A DNA stretch of 64,000 nucleotides, from the NCBI RefSeq assembly GCF_000275845.1, contig NW_006766891.1, positions 475,240 through 539,239 of the forward strand, given 5' to 3'. The DNA comes from Dichomitus squalens LYAD-421 SS1 (lineage: Eukaryota; Basidiomycota; Agaricomycetes; Polyporales; Polyporaceae). The position numbers were made by a program, and so were the translations under genes. Under the pieces are notes generated by a model, which made no database searches, had not been told where the DNA came from, and was given only the letters and a program-made list of their open reading frames with translations. Shown here piece after piece: positions 25,973-37,200 of this stretch; the stretch's first letter is position 1, and every line of letters begins with the position of its first letter.

Positions 25973-27670
25973 TCAAGGGCCGTTCACCTTCCAGAGCTGC
26001 CTCTTGCGCAGTTTGCGGGTGACGAGCACGCCCGTCGACTGCGTCGAGCTGCCGCCGAACGCCAGCACGACCGTCTCCTCGGCGCCTTGGCCTCGCGCGA
26101 TGCTCTGCTTCCGCAGCTCGATGGCATCCTTGGCGAATTTGAAGCGCGAGTGTGTTGACCCTGAATACAGCAACAACGTGACAGTGACGTAAGTTCGAGG
26201 TCTTCGTGGCAGATGACGTGGGACACTAACCGAGCTGAAACGTGGGCGACTCTACCGCAGCTTTGAACAGATCGAACGGTACACGAGCAAACACCTGGAG
26301 GAGCGTGTCACGACCCGCATCGGTGGGTGTGCTCGAAGATTCTGGCAGGGGTGTCGTAGGAGTGGCCTGCCCACCGAAGTTCACAAGGTTCGGGAGCGTA
26401 ACGATGAGGAAGTTAAAGACATCGTCGCGCAAACGCTGTGCATAGGAGCCGAACACTGCTGTGCGTAGGTGCTGGTGTTGCTCGACAATGGGCGTAGAGG
26501 AGCCGTCACTTGGAGCTGGTACTGAATCGACGAACTCTAGCCAAGATGGAAGAGTGTCGAGGCTGATCGATTGTCGACAAACCTCATAAGCGTAGTTGCA
26601 GAGGTCATCCATGCGGCCAAGCAGACAAGCGGCCGCTAGGACAGCACGGGCATTTTCGGGGCGAATACTAGCGAGTGCGGCAGCGGAGTAGAGATATGCC
26701 AATGCTGTGAAACGACTGTGAGTGAACGATACCACCGACGCCTGCTTCCGTGAAAATACCGAGTCGGCTTACCGTGGTGAAATCCCTGTGCGCATCGTGA
26801 GATGAACGTTTTTGCCTGAACTTAGCAGAAAATGACGTACCTCGTCTGTGACTTCTGGTTCATGTTCCAAATTAACATAGATTACGTATTGGCTATTCGT
26901 TTGCGGGGATGTTGACATCAGATGTGCAAGGTATGGAGATCGAGACAAAATGAGAGCGTGTAGTCGATATACAGTTCCACGGACATGCTGATTGCGACAC
27001 TTCAATCCAGAGCTCAAGGGATAAGGAGAGATGACGCGCACCAGTAGTGTATCAGCGTAGTTCTGTAGTCCGAATTTAGCCATAAATCAAGCGACGCGTG
27101 TGGATGGCAACGTACGCCAGTCTGGAAGCCTGAATGAAAGAGATGATTGATGATATCTTGATTATGCAGTTGATATAGAGAGGGATGTCTGTGTTCAAGC
27201 AGTCAGCTAATGCTCATGCGCTCCACCTTGACATTGTCAGTGCCGCAGAAAACCGCACTGCGCCCGCACAAATAGACGCCTAACGAACGTCCCAAATTCG
27301 CCATTGTCGATTCACTCCGCACGAACCCTAGCAGCCCGCACTTCTGAAGTGCTCGTGTGAGAGACGCGGTCCACGGGCACGCCTCGAACAGGAGTCGCAC
27401 GGGATGCAGCACGTCACCAGCGATGAACGTGCAAAGTCTCACGCGCCACAAAATCTTCAGGTAGCGAGACAACGTATGTCCATCCAACACTCCCCTCTTC
27501 ACCCCTGCCCAACGACCAGCCCGAATCACACCAGGGTTGAGATGACCGACTCACTGATCGTATCCATTTACGGGCGCACCCGCGCTAGTGGAGGGTCCGT
27601 TCGCGTAACCATCCCCGGGGCCAGGAGTCGCCGTGCCGTTACTTGGTGCACCGTGTCCGTTCATGATCAT
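25973..27670 (-). CDS. BTB-domain protein assembled from microexons
   Basis: From 3' to 5' the coding blocks are 25973-26160, 26231-26704, 26773-26785 (13 nt), 26841-26987, 27042-27062 (21 nt), 27116-27129 (14 nt) and a block ending at 27517. Joined, they read NPGVIRAG-FQTG-NYADTLL-HVRGTVYRLHALILSRS and so on, which only makes sense if the three microexons are included. The BTB core is YRLHALILSRSPYLAHLMS, IYVNLEHEPEVTDE and GFHHALAYLYS. A BACK-like helical region follows (NARAVLAAACLLGRMDDLC). The protein ends with a conserved basic tail including GQGAEETVVLAFGG and LWKVNGP. The 5' end is unresolved: reading straight from Met 27670 meets TGA at 27551-27553, which is avoided if a 93-nt intron (donor AAGTAACG, acceptor CAGTGAG) is spliced. 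A 387-nt intron (27130-27516) precedes the 14-nt exon. Confidence 0.78.
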
Positions 27671-28187
27671 AGAGAGCGCACAAAAGGGCGAGGCTGATGT
27701 ACTTTTGGGACGTAATGTCCACAACAAGGCGGTAGAGAGAGACGTGTACGTCGAGACCTGCAGAGCTGCAGGAAAGAACTGAAAGACCCAGTCTTTGCCG
27801 CCGGTGCCACTCACACAGTCACGTGCGCTATTATTGTCGCAGACACGTGACTTATCAAGAGCGCTTATAGGCGGTAATCCGGTCCGACACGTGGGCGAGC
27901 ATGGGTATACCTCGAGTGTGGCTGAATTGGACGAGCTTTCGAAGCGTAAAAACGTCTATCACCGGAAATTCATGCATGGTATCCTGTAACGTACACAATA
28001 TATAGAACCGCCCGCGCAATGATACCCTAAGAGAAGCTCACCGGAGCGCACACGACGTCCGTCTTCTCGCCCTGCTGGTCCAGTACGTACAACTTGAAGC
28101 TCGCGCCCCACTTCCCACTTCCCACTTCTTTCGGAACGGAGGGTCTAGTCCGAGCATGATGCAGCTAGTACCCCAGGTTTCGAAGCT
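27671..28187. other. Intergenic region, no gene seen
   Basis: This is the upstream region of the BTB gene and downstream region of the NTAQ1 homologue. No supported feature is visible. Confidence 0.5.
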
Positions 28188-30418
28188 TCAAGCTTCAGAA
28201 CCCCACCTCGGAGCGGGTACGTCGTCAGCCCCTGAGAGCCATCGGACGGAGCTCCCCACGTCCAGCACCTGCCCATACTGGACCGCGCCTGGGGCGCTCC
28301 GAGTCCCCATCGCCGTCCCAGAACCGAGGGGGGGCCCCACCCCCAATAGCGTGTCTTCAGGTGGGTCTTCTTCGGCCAGACGGTTCGGCATGATGCCCAT
28401 CGCCACGAAGGACTCCATGAGGTTGTGCGCGATGCCGCGCTCCCTCGCCTTCGCGCCACGGAGCGGCGGGTACGGGGGAGGGGGGGAGGAGTACCGTGCT
28501 TCTACAGCGTCCGGCGCGCGACACATGCCCAGAACGCGATCGGTGCACGTCAGTTACGGGTGAGAGAAGAGGCGGTGAGGTGACCCCCGCTCTTCGAGCA
28601 CCTCTTCCTCCTCATCGCCCTGATCAGACTCCGCGCAGTGACAGCCACACGTAAAGCGGGCGGCCAAGGTCTCGTACGGAGAGATCGATGGGCACGCTGT
28701 GTATTTGTCTGCGGACGCAATGCGTGCTAGGTCAAGTCCGGCCACCCGCGACTCTATACCCGCACGAGGGCAGACGATGTGCAGAAGACGGGCGAGAAGA
28801 ACAGGATGACAGATGGGCCAGTTGTGGTGAGAACGCACCGTGGTCAGTTGTCCTCGCATCCGCACCAGAACCGTCCACACCCCCCATGCCGGCGTCATCG
28901 GGTCCTCGCTCTGTTCACCTAAGTACGGCCCCGACACTGGTCGCGAGCCCCACCCCTGGAGCAGGTACGATCTAGCACGAAAGCAGCGACATGAGCACGC
29001 GAGCCACAGCGACCTGACGCGATAGGAAACAAAAGGCCTCCGAGTCGGCGACCGCGCGCGCGGACGGTACTTAGCACGGCTCGAATCAGATGAAAGTCGA
29101 AACAGCCCGGAGCCGGCGCCCCACGGGGAACGGAGACGGACGACGGGGAGGCGGAGGCGGGGAAACGTCTGCTGACCATGTGCGACCGATCGGAGGCGAA
29201 GTGATCGAGATACACGGCTGCGGGGATGACTCTGAACAAGCTGCGAGGTGCATACAGTATGAAGTGGACAAGTTTCAGCTCTCAGGCCGGCCGATGCGTG
29301 CGCGGTCTGGCTGGGAACGTACCTGTGGAACCGGCCGTCAATGCAGGCCTTCAGTTCTTCGTCGAACGCGTAAGGGAAGGTCCTCCCCACATAGTCTGGG
29401 AGATCCGGCAGGTCGAGTGCAGTAGCAGCGATCAAGGCGCATTCACGTTTGAGCATGCCGGCGACCAGGTCCCAGGGGACGCAAACGTTGCAAGTTCCAA
29501 TCATACACAGGCGCGACGGTCCGAACGCGATCGTCGAGGCCACATGCGCACAGAAGGACCGCGGCGGCGCGCACGCGACATCACGAACAGGAGGGACCAT
29601 CACCGCGTCGCGTGCGACGTAACATCGTCAAGGGGAAGCGTCAGCAGGCGTTCGGAGGCATAACAAAGGCGAGCGTGCATGACTTGTTTAGCATGTACGC
29701 GAGCGCGGCGTACCTTTCCACGAGCTCGGGACGGCTAGGGTCGTGTCGAAGTCGTACACCCACGCGCTGGCACCGGCACTAGCGTCTGCGTGGTCGACTG
29801 CGAGGTGCAGATCGCCGCCCTCGTCCGCCTCGCCCGGTTGGAGGGCAGGACCGGTCGTGGAGGCCGGTGGTCGGAATTGCGCGCCTGGGCAGCGCGGATG
29901 CGCAGGCGGGGAAGGACCGCGTGCCTCGCGATCGCCAGGCGAATCCCTGGTGGGTGGGTGGGCCCCGTTTGCAGCTTTTCGGAGCACCAAGACGACGTGG
30001 TAGTCCCAGACGACGACGTCCGAGGCGCGCAGCTTCTGCGCCCACAGCGCGACCTGTCGAAAGGAGGGACAGCCGAGGGTGAGCGCGAGTCCGACGAGCG
30101 AGCGCAGTACTACTGTAATGGCCGCCGGGGGAGAGAACACGCAGAGAAGGGAGCAGGACGCGCGAGAATAGAAACACGGACCGTCTTTCCGTGGTTAGAG
30201 ACGAAAACGACGTAAATCTCCCAGGGCCAAGGGGCCACGCGCGAGCTGGCTTCCGCGAGGAAGGTCTGCGCGAGAAGGTAGATGTTCTCTTCGCGGTAGC
30301 ACGATATGTAGATGCTGTCAGGTGGGATCATAGGAAGCGGGGGCGAGAGAACGTTCGAGCGCGACCCAGAGTTTGCGGAAGACACACCGGCGACAGACGA
30401 GTGACTGGGAGAAGACAT
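28188..30418 (-). CDS. NTAQ1: NTAQ1-family protein N-terminal glutamine amidohydrolase homologue, catalytic Cys apparently replaced
   Basis: Supported exons are 30182-30418, 29714-30053, 29323-29395 and 29177-29240. A terminal block contains 28188-28526. Family landmarks appear in order: ISCYREENIYLLAQTF; VVFVSNHGKTVALWAQKL; VVVWDYHVVLVL, with the catalytic His; WVYDFDTTL, with the catalytic Asp; YVGRTFPYAFDEEL; HFASDRSHM; PPPPYPPLRGAK; and HNLMESFVAMGIM. NTAQ1 converts N-terminal Gln to Glu in the Arg/N-degron pathway using a Cys-His-Asp triad. In homologues the first motif is CYCEEN, with the second Cys as nucleophile. Here the codon is CGC (Arg), one transition from TGC. A 318-nt intron (29396-29713) and about 650 nt between the ASDRSHM exon and the PPPPYPPL block are far longer than local introns, and I could not close the last junction in phase. 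It may be an inactive paralogue or a decaying gene. Confidence 0.75.
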
Positions 30419-30933
30419 GATGTGTGATAGTAGATTGCAAGATGTGGATAGCGCCTATTATAAGTAGTGAATGAAATGAGTGCAACAGGATGTGCGTAGA
30501 TAGCAAAATGCAGCGATGCGATACGGAACGATGATACCCCCCGCCCTTTATGGCCCTATTACCCTTCGCGACCATAAAAACACAAACTCCTATAGTACAG
30601 AGCCGCCAACGCGGCCACTTTGGTTTCCGACCGAGGCCGGGCAAGTCGAGAAGTCCTTCGTATTCAGCAGGGAGAGAAAGCGCGCGACGCTTCCTTTCCC
30701 GCGAGCGCCGCCACGCGCAGAGGCGCGGGCGATTTCGTGAGCAAGAGAAAAAGATCTGCGGCGGCCGAAATCAGCATGCAGGAACGATGACGAAGGCCAG
30801 TGAAGAGAAGCGGAGACTAGGTTCTGAGGCCACAGACTAGCTATAGAAAACCCGGGGCATCGACGAGCCAGAGCCAGAGGAAGCGTACTCACGATGGGTA
30901 TAGGACATCACATGGGTATGTAGGGCGATCGCG
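30419..30933. other. Intergenic region, no gene seen
   Basis: This is the promoter region of the NTAQ1 homologue and 3' flank of the next gene. A TTATAAT-like stretch on the minus strand near 30455-30461 is a possible TATA element about 40 bp before the NTAQ1 start. Confidence 0.45.
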
Positions 30934-31368
30934 TCACTGTGCCTTGCGCTGCCGCCCCGAGGAGGACACGGGCATGGGGGCGGGGGCGAGGGAGACCTGG
31001 TCGATGCCCCACTGCGCCTTGCCCTGGAAGGCGTCCGAGAACTTCTTCTTGAGGAGGATGTCCTCGAGCTCGGGCGAGGAGCGCTCCGGGCGGAAGGGGA
31101 CGAAGATGGGCTTGGGACCGGACGAGTGCGAGTGCGAGCTCGGCTTGGGTGGGGAGGCGCGCTTCGGCTGTGGCGCGTGGAGGGGCGCGGGGGTGGTGAC
31201 GAGGATGGGCCCTTGCGCGGAGGCGTGGTTGCCGGGCATTGCCTTGGAGGACGAGGGCAGGGGATGGGGGAACTGGGATGGCGCGGCGGGCTTGGGCATG
31301 AGGCCCGAGTTGTTCGTGAACGGGTGGGTCGCGAGCGGGTTGAAGGAGGAGAGCACCGAGTTGGACAT
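30934..31368 (-). CDS. Small Ser/Pro-rich protein, single exon, unknown function
   Basis: An uninterrupted frame of 144 codons begins MSNSVLSSFNPLATHPFTNN and ends with a basic SSGRQRKAQ. The middle is Pro/Ser/Ala-rich and disordered. A more ordered charged segment near the C-terminus reads FRPERSSPELEDILLKKKF and is followed by SDAFQGKAQWGIDQVSL. That block, with its acidic helix and following basic run, looks like the functional part. There is no intron, which is unusual in this window. A CATAAATA element about 90 bp upstream on the minus strand is a fair TATA candidate. I do not recognise the family. Confidence 0.6.
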   Translation of the reverse strand: MSNSVLSSFNPLATHPFTNNSGLMPKPAAPSQFPHPLPSSSKAMPGNHASAQGPILVTTPAPLHAPQPKRASPPKPSSHSHSSGPKPIFVPFRPERSSPELEDILLKKKFSDAFQGKAQWGIDQVSLAPAPMPVSSSGRQRKAQ

Positions 31369-33184
31369 GTTGGTGGCTGAGGCACGAGTAGGAAGCAGCT
31401 GTTGAATGCGCAGAGGTGCAACGGGTGGTATGACGGGAAACCAGCGGAAGAGGGGGGTGTATTTATGGTGGAGTGGATGGAGAGAAGAACAAGCAGAGGT
31501 CGCGAGGCATAAATTGGCAGGAATATACGAGCAGCCAATTAATGTGGCTTGTGTGCCCGAGCGAGCGGGCGGAATACGAGGACCGGGGAAACCGCGGCAG
31601 GCGCGAGCAGGAATATTGGCTATCGTGCAGTCACCTGTTTTTGCGCCCTCCGCATTCGTCCAAGCGTGCCCGAGGGTCTGTCCCCGCCGCCTTTCCGTGC
31701 CCGAGCCGGTAGTTGCCATATGATAATTATCTGCGATCCCCCGTATCCAAATCTCGCCCACAGCTTCGCCACGCGCTTGCTCCACAACGCCCGTCTCCCG
31801 CCAAATCGCAGTTCTATTAAGTAGCCATTAATGTGCCCAGCGTCCCTCCCCTTCTCGACTGTATCTACCCACCGTGCTGCGCAATCCCCCAAGTTTCCCC
31901 GACCATGCTCGCCCCATCTTTAGCACGCGCGGACATTGGGCCGCGATTTGTCCAAACGAGGCGCATCCTGCTTCGTAGCGCCAATTCATTCACCCCGGAT
32001 TGTCGCCCTTGTGGCTGAGCCATGAGATTCGTGCTCCTGGTCTGCGGGCGTCCTTCGGATATTATACGTGTTTAGAACAGCGAGAAGCTGATAGGCTGAC
32101 AGCGCGGACTGAACGCCTGCCCCTCGTGAGTGCTCATGTCCCCGGGCGTGCCTCCAACACAGACGGCCTCGAGAACCGCATTCGGGCAGAGACGCGGAAA
32201 AGCATGACTGGCGCACCCCATACGTATCGTCTTTTACATACGCTGGCACTGATCACAGTCGAGAAGCCGTGTTGTGCGAGGCGTCGGACGCAGGTTCCGG
32301 GCCACGCGTTGAGTTAAACGTACATACCCAAGCGCCCCGCGAGGTACGGCTGCGACGGTGAATATGTAGCAACGCTCTTTGAAGCCGCCTGCCCCACGGC
32401 TTCTACATACCCCGCAGTCCCTCACCGGCATTCTGGGCGAGTGTTCCGAACGAAAGAAGCCTGTAGGCAAAGTGGGAAGCGACGGCACTCGCGAGAGCGC
32501 AGACACGCCTGCGTCAGGTGGCCAGACGTGGGTTGCCGTCGCGCAGACGGACGGACCCAGGGGCCGCATGTATGGGAGAGCCCACGTCGCGTTCGCGTGC
32601 ATGAGATGCGGGGACGCGTCCGACGGGCTCTTGTCGTGCGCTGCCCCATCTCTTCCCCGCGTTTTGTCGTGCGATACGCTGCTCGAACCGCGCCAAAGTC
32701 CGTCTCGCCCGTCAGGCATCACGGCAGGAAGACGTCAGAGTGCCACAAGCGAGCTTTTCGAACGTCGAGCGAGGCTTCCCTGAACCGCATCCCGACCCGG
32801 GGTTCCGAACGCGCACACGATAGGGTGGGGGCTTGCTTGTGTGGGGCATCGCAACGTCAACGGTACCCTCGGATGGTTCTCCCGCCACTGGCCGCCCACC
32901 CTCGGAAGAGTTCTCTATGATGTGTTCTCCGTGAGCGATAGCTTGTTTCCCTCGTTAGCTCAAGGGTAAGCAACTCAAAGGCGCCACGATGAGCGACGCG
33001 ATAGCGGGTGGAGAGTGGTCAAGACGTCGGCTACGTGAGTCAGAAATTCTTGTATGTGGAGTGGTCGAGGCTGATGATCAATGGTACCCTCTCGTGTTAG
33101 GGTGCAAGATGGCCCCATCAACTACCATTCTGCTTGGAGCTACTATCTAGCACGCTTGTTGCTCCACCACGGGGAGAGCGGTGC

Positions 33185-33206
33185 CCCGCCCGCCCGCCCG
33201 CCCGCC
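33185..33206. repeat. CCCG tetranucleotide microsatellite
   Basis: About five tandem CGCC/CCCG units. Confidence 0.8.
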
Positions 33207-33551
33207 GCCTTCCCGCGATGTCCACCCACTCGCCCGATGCACAAGACCACACCTGCCACAACAGCGAAGCACTTGATTCCGCCTAGCGTATCTCGATACT
33301 GTAGCCCACGTCCTGCCCAATGACGACGCGCGTTCCCGCCGAGAGCCCGAGCCCGCAGATAGGGTTACACAGCCCACTGTGCCCCGCGCGAGCGGCACCC
33401 AGGCCCTCGACGTCATGGCCTTGATGCCGGACCCGTCCAATCGTCGATGCAGATATCACCGTGTACCGTGTGCCTCCGTTTAGAATTGCAGCGCCGCGAC
33501 TCCCGCGACCCGCCCCGTTGCCAGGCCCGCACGACCTTCCACCGATGCCGC

Positions 33552-33577
33552 GCAGCAGCAGCAGCAGCAGCAGCAGT
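33552..33577. repeat. AGC trinucleotide microsatellite
   Basis: Eight perfect AGC units in a non-coding region upstream of POL5. Confidence 0.85.
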
Positions 33578-34217
33578 CGACGGCGCCGATCTTCCTTGGT
33601 CCCTCCCTTGTGCCCGGGCTTCCCGACGGAGTTAAGCACGCGGCCGCGCGAGCACCGCGGGCGATCTTCGCCGACGCGTGGGGGAGGAAGCTGCGGTCGC
33701 GACGGGTTCGGAGGGATGTGCGGTGCCGTCTTTGGTGCTGTCCTCTAGATCTGTGCTGTCCTCTTCTCTTCTTCGATGGACCGTCTGGCCTCGACCCGCT
33801 GGTTGCTCAACGCTTGCGTCATGCGTTCCTGGAGCCGCAGAGAAGGAGGCTGCGACTGAATTCCACGCGCTGATAGCTTGCGTCCAGGCTGCGTCCGAGT
33901 CCAACTAAGTGGCGATGGGAGCGTGCTTATCCCCTTACGTGGGCGATCGACTCTGTATTGTCCGCGGGCACCCAGAACCAGACAGGATAGGCGTGCTGAG
34001 CATCGTGAAGTCGAGATTCTAGCGCATGTAAGGGAGATGGACGCAGAGGTTGCGGGACAGGCGAGGAATGGCGAATGTCTCGCATTCTAGTCCTCGGAGA
34101 TTAGATTGGAACAGAAAGCTCTAGCGTCTATCTCTCGATCATACACGGGCGCCTGCGTAATTTTTGAGAACCTGCCGCCAGAATACGGCAGAGAGCGTAC
34201 GGCTCGCAGCCACCGTC

Positions 34218-37200
34218 ATGTCTACCACCCTTGACCTCTTCTGGCATCTCCCTTCGGCCAGCAAGAAGGAGAGGATAGATGCCTCTGTGAAGCTCATATC
34301 TGCCCTAGAGCACTTCCAGTCGACATTCGTGCCAAGGGACTCTCCGGAGTCGTCGGAGGACGAAGACGAGGCTAGGGATACCAAGAAGTCGGACGGGCTC
34401 GACGCGCTGAACGCGCAGGACGTGTCGTACTCTTTGCGGAGGCTGATACGCGGGTTGGCGAGTCCGCGAGAGAGCAGCAGGCTCGGTTTCGCAGTGGCCC
34501 TGACCGAGGTGCGTGCATTGACTGACTCCAATAGGTCGTGAACGCACCTTACCTTCTCCGCGTCTAGCTTCTGTCCCGGATAGACACTGTGACGTGCTCT
34601 CAGATTCTTCAGCTCGTCCTGGACTCGTCTAAAACGCAGGGCTCTATGACCGGCCAGGAGGAACGCGACGTGCTCTTCGCTCGCTTGTTCGGTCTTACCT
34701 CTGTCATCCGGTCTGGTTTGCTCTTGCGCGACACCACCCTTCCTTCCTCATCAACCGTTGCCTCGGACTTGGCTAGCTTCAAGGAGGTTCTCGTCCAACT
34801 GCTGGCGCTCGGAGAGAAGAAGTCGTGGCTGCGCGAAAGCGCATGGTGGTCCATCGGCCTCGCAGTTGACGCTCTCTCCGCATCAGAGGTCTCTTGGAGA
34901 AACGATGCTGTCGATGCAACGATTGCCGCAATATACTCGGAGCATAAAATCTGGACACCCGAGAAACTGGCACTGACGCTGAAACTCCAGTCGTACCATC
35001 CGTCTCGAGACTGGAAGAGAGTCCTATCGCCTACATTCAAGAATCCAGATCTCCTCAGCACGGGGAATCTCGCCGCCGTTGCGCGGATACTGAAGGTACG
35101 ATCTGATTCCATCCCGTTCGAATATCTCCGCGCTGCCTCCTACGGACGGACTAACCCATGTCCGCACGGTAGGAATCAGACGCGGACGAGGACAAGGAGT
35201 CAGATCTGCCGAAATCTGGATCGTGGAAGCCACAGCTTCACTTCGTCTGGGACACGCTCCTGGATCAGGTTCTGCCCCAGCCCCCAAACGCGAAAGGCAC
35301 CGTGGAGCGCTCGCCCAAGGGCTTATTCCCAGAGTTTTTCCGGATCGTCGTCGATGGTGTGTCTCCTCCCCTGTTTACCCCACACCTTCTTTTTTCATAC
35401 GACTGTGCTTCGGCAAGGCTAATGCTGGAGTCGGCACCTCACAGAATCGCTGTTCGCGTCGACCTCTTCCCCCGAGCGGAAGTACTGGGGCTTCCAGGTG
35501 TTCCAAAAGGCGCTGCCTCGTGTCAGCGCGGACGACATGCCCATGCTGTTCACGAAGAACTTCATGCGATCGTGGATCAACCATCTGTCGAATAGCGACC
35601 GGTATCTTCACAAGGCCGCCCGGCAAGTGGTACGTATCACTCTTTGGCTGTCCTCGAGGCCCACGATTCATCTCCGATGCGATGGATGCTACGAACAAAC
35701 TTTCTTATGACATACTGCAGGCAACAGATCTCCAGAACGTCGTGAAGGGCAACCCCACTATAGGATTTTCGCTGATCCTCCAGCTCACGGGTGTCCACGG
35801 GAGCCGCCAGTTCGACAGGCTAACCAAAACGAAGACGGTTGAGTCGATACTGACGTCAATGGACGAAGCCGGGATACAGAGTTACATTGATTACCTGCTC
35901 AAGCAGGTGCACGATGAGCCATCAGCTTCCGCAGAGTACGTACAGCAAATTTTCGTGCTCCCATCCCGTCCGAAAGCGAAAGCGCTGATCATCGGTATCT
36001 TTCCTTCCATCTGGCAACCACCGTGGCCACACAGCGCGGAGACAGACATCCAGGCCGTGAACACGCGTCGCGCGTGGGTGATCGACCAGCTTGCTGCGCT
36101 CGTCCGCAACGGGGCGATCCCCAAGAGCGATGCGTGGATCCAGACGATCCTCGACTGGCTGGCCGTCCACGGCCTGTTCATCATCGCGAAAAAGTCGGAG
36201 AAGAGCGCTATTTCCGCTGTGAGTACGGATCCAGAGCAGCCACGCCACGCCCCTCCCTGTGCCGCCCTCCTACGCCCAGGCAGTGTACCACCTGCCTCAC
36301 CCAGCCGACGGGAGCGATCGTCCATATTTTGCTGCTTCTCTCTATCATCGCTGTCCCTGCGCGCTCGTGTGAGATCGCGATCGCTGACTCTGATCGTTTC
36401 TCTCCCCAGCTGCGCTCTGTTCCCAGTCCCGCTTTCTCGGAGGAGCTGCGGGGGAATTGCCGTGAGCGGTTGCTTGCGTGCTTGGCCGACCTGACGGTGC
36501 AAACGACTCTCATCAAAGGTGTGTTTCGACGGGTTTCTATGCGGTACTTTGCGGGGACGCGGAGGCTGATGATCTACGGGAGCAGAGGACACCAAGTCCT
36601 CCAAAGTTGCCGCGGTAGCGTCCGATGGGCGGTTCTGGGTATCGAGAGTGCTGTCGACCATCGCAGAGCTCGAGAAGGACGTGAAGCATGTCAAGCCGCT
36701 GTCCGAGGTGGACGAGGAGGAAGCGGAGCAGCGCCAGAAGGCTCGTGAAGTTCTGGCGCGCCTGAAGGACGTGAGTCTATGCGAACCCAATGCCGCAGCC
36801 CGCAAAGTGACATGTCCACGCTATAGGCGCCCGAAGACCGTCGGGAAGCCGCACGCGGCGTTGAGCTTCTACTTTCAGCGACGCTCTTGCACGCTTATGG
36901 CGCGGAGGTCGATGACGCCGACACAGAAGTCCTTGAGGTGAGCGCACGCTACGTCATCTTGACTCTCGGTGCCGGCACTGGCTCACACCGATCAAATCGC
37001 CTGCTCTTGCCGCTATCGTTCTTATTCACTAGAACTGCATCGACGGTGCCTCGCGGATGTTCCCGGTGGAGGCCAAGAAGGGCAAGAAAGGCCGCAAGTC
37101 CGCCGCTGCCGCTGGAGAAGACAAGGGAAAGGAGAAGGAGCAGCCCGAGCCGGTCGACGTGCTCGTCGACACCGTGATTGGATTCCTCGAGAAGGGCACG

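Larger units (their letters stand above)
31369..34217. other. 2.8-kb intergenic region, no supported gene
   Basis: Several overlapping open stretches exist on both strands, but none has a domain, consistent splicing or a plausible start. The minus-strand stretch 33283-33480 gives a Gly/Val-rich translation (around GLGLSAGTRVVIGQDVGYS) that could be a gene remnant. Two simple repeats lie within. Confidence 0.45.

Noticed and set aside
32941..33030. tRNA-like start (TTAGCTCAAGGGTAAGC resembles a D arm)
   Set aside because: No B box or T arm follows, and no acceptor stem pairs. Chance match.
33283..33639. 118-codon minus-strand ORF with a poly-Leu run
   Set aside because: The Leu run is the AGC microsatellite read in antisense. 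The rest has no recognisable domain.
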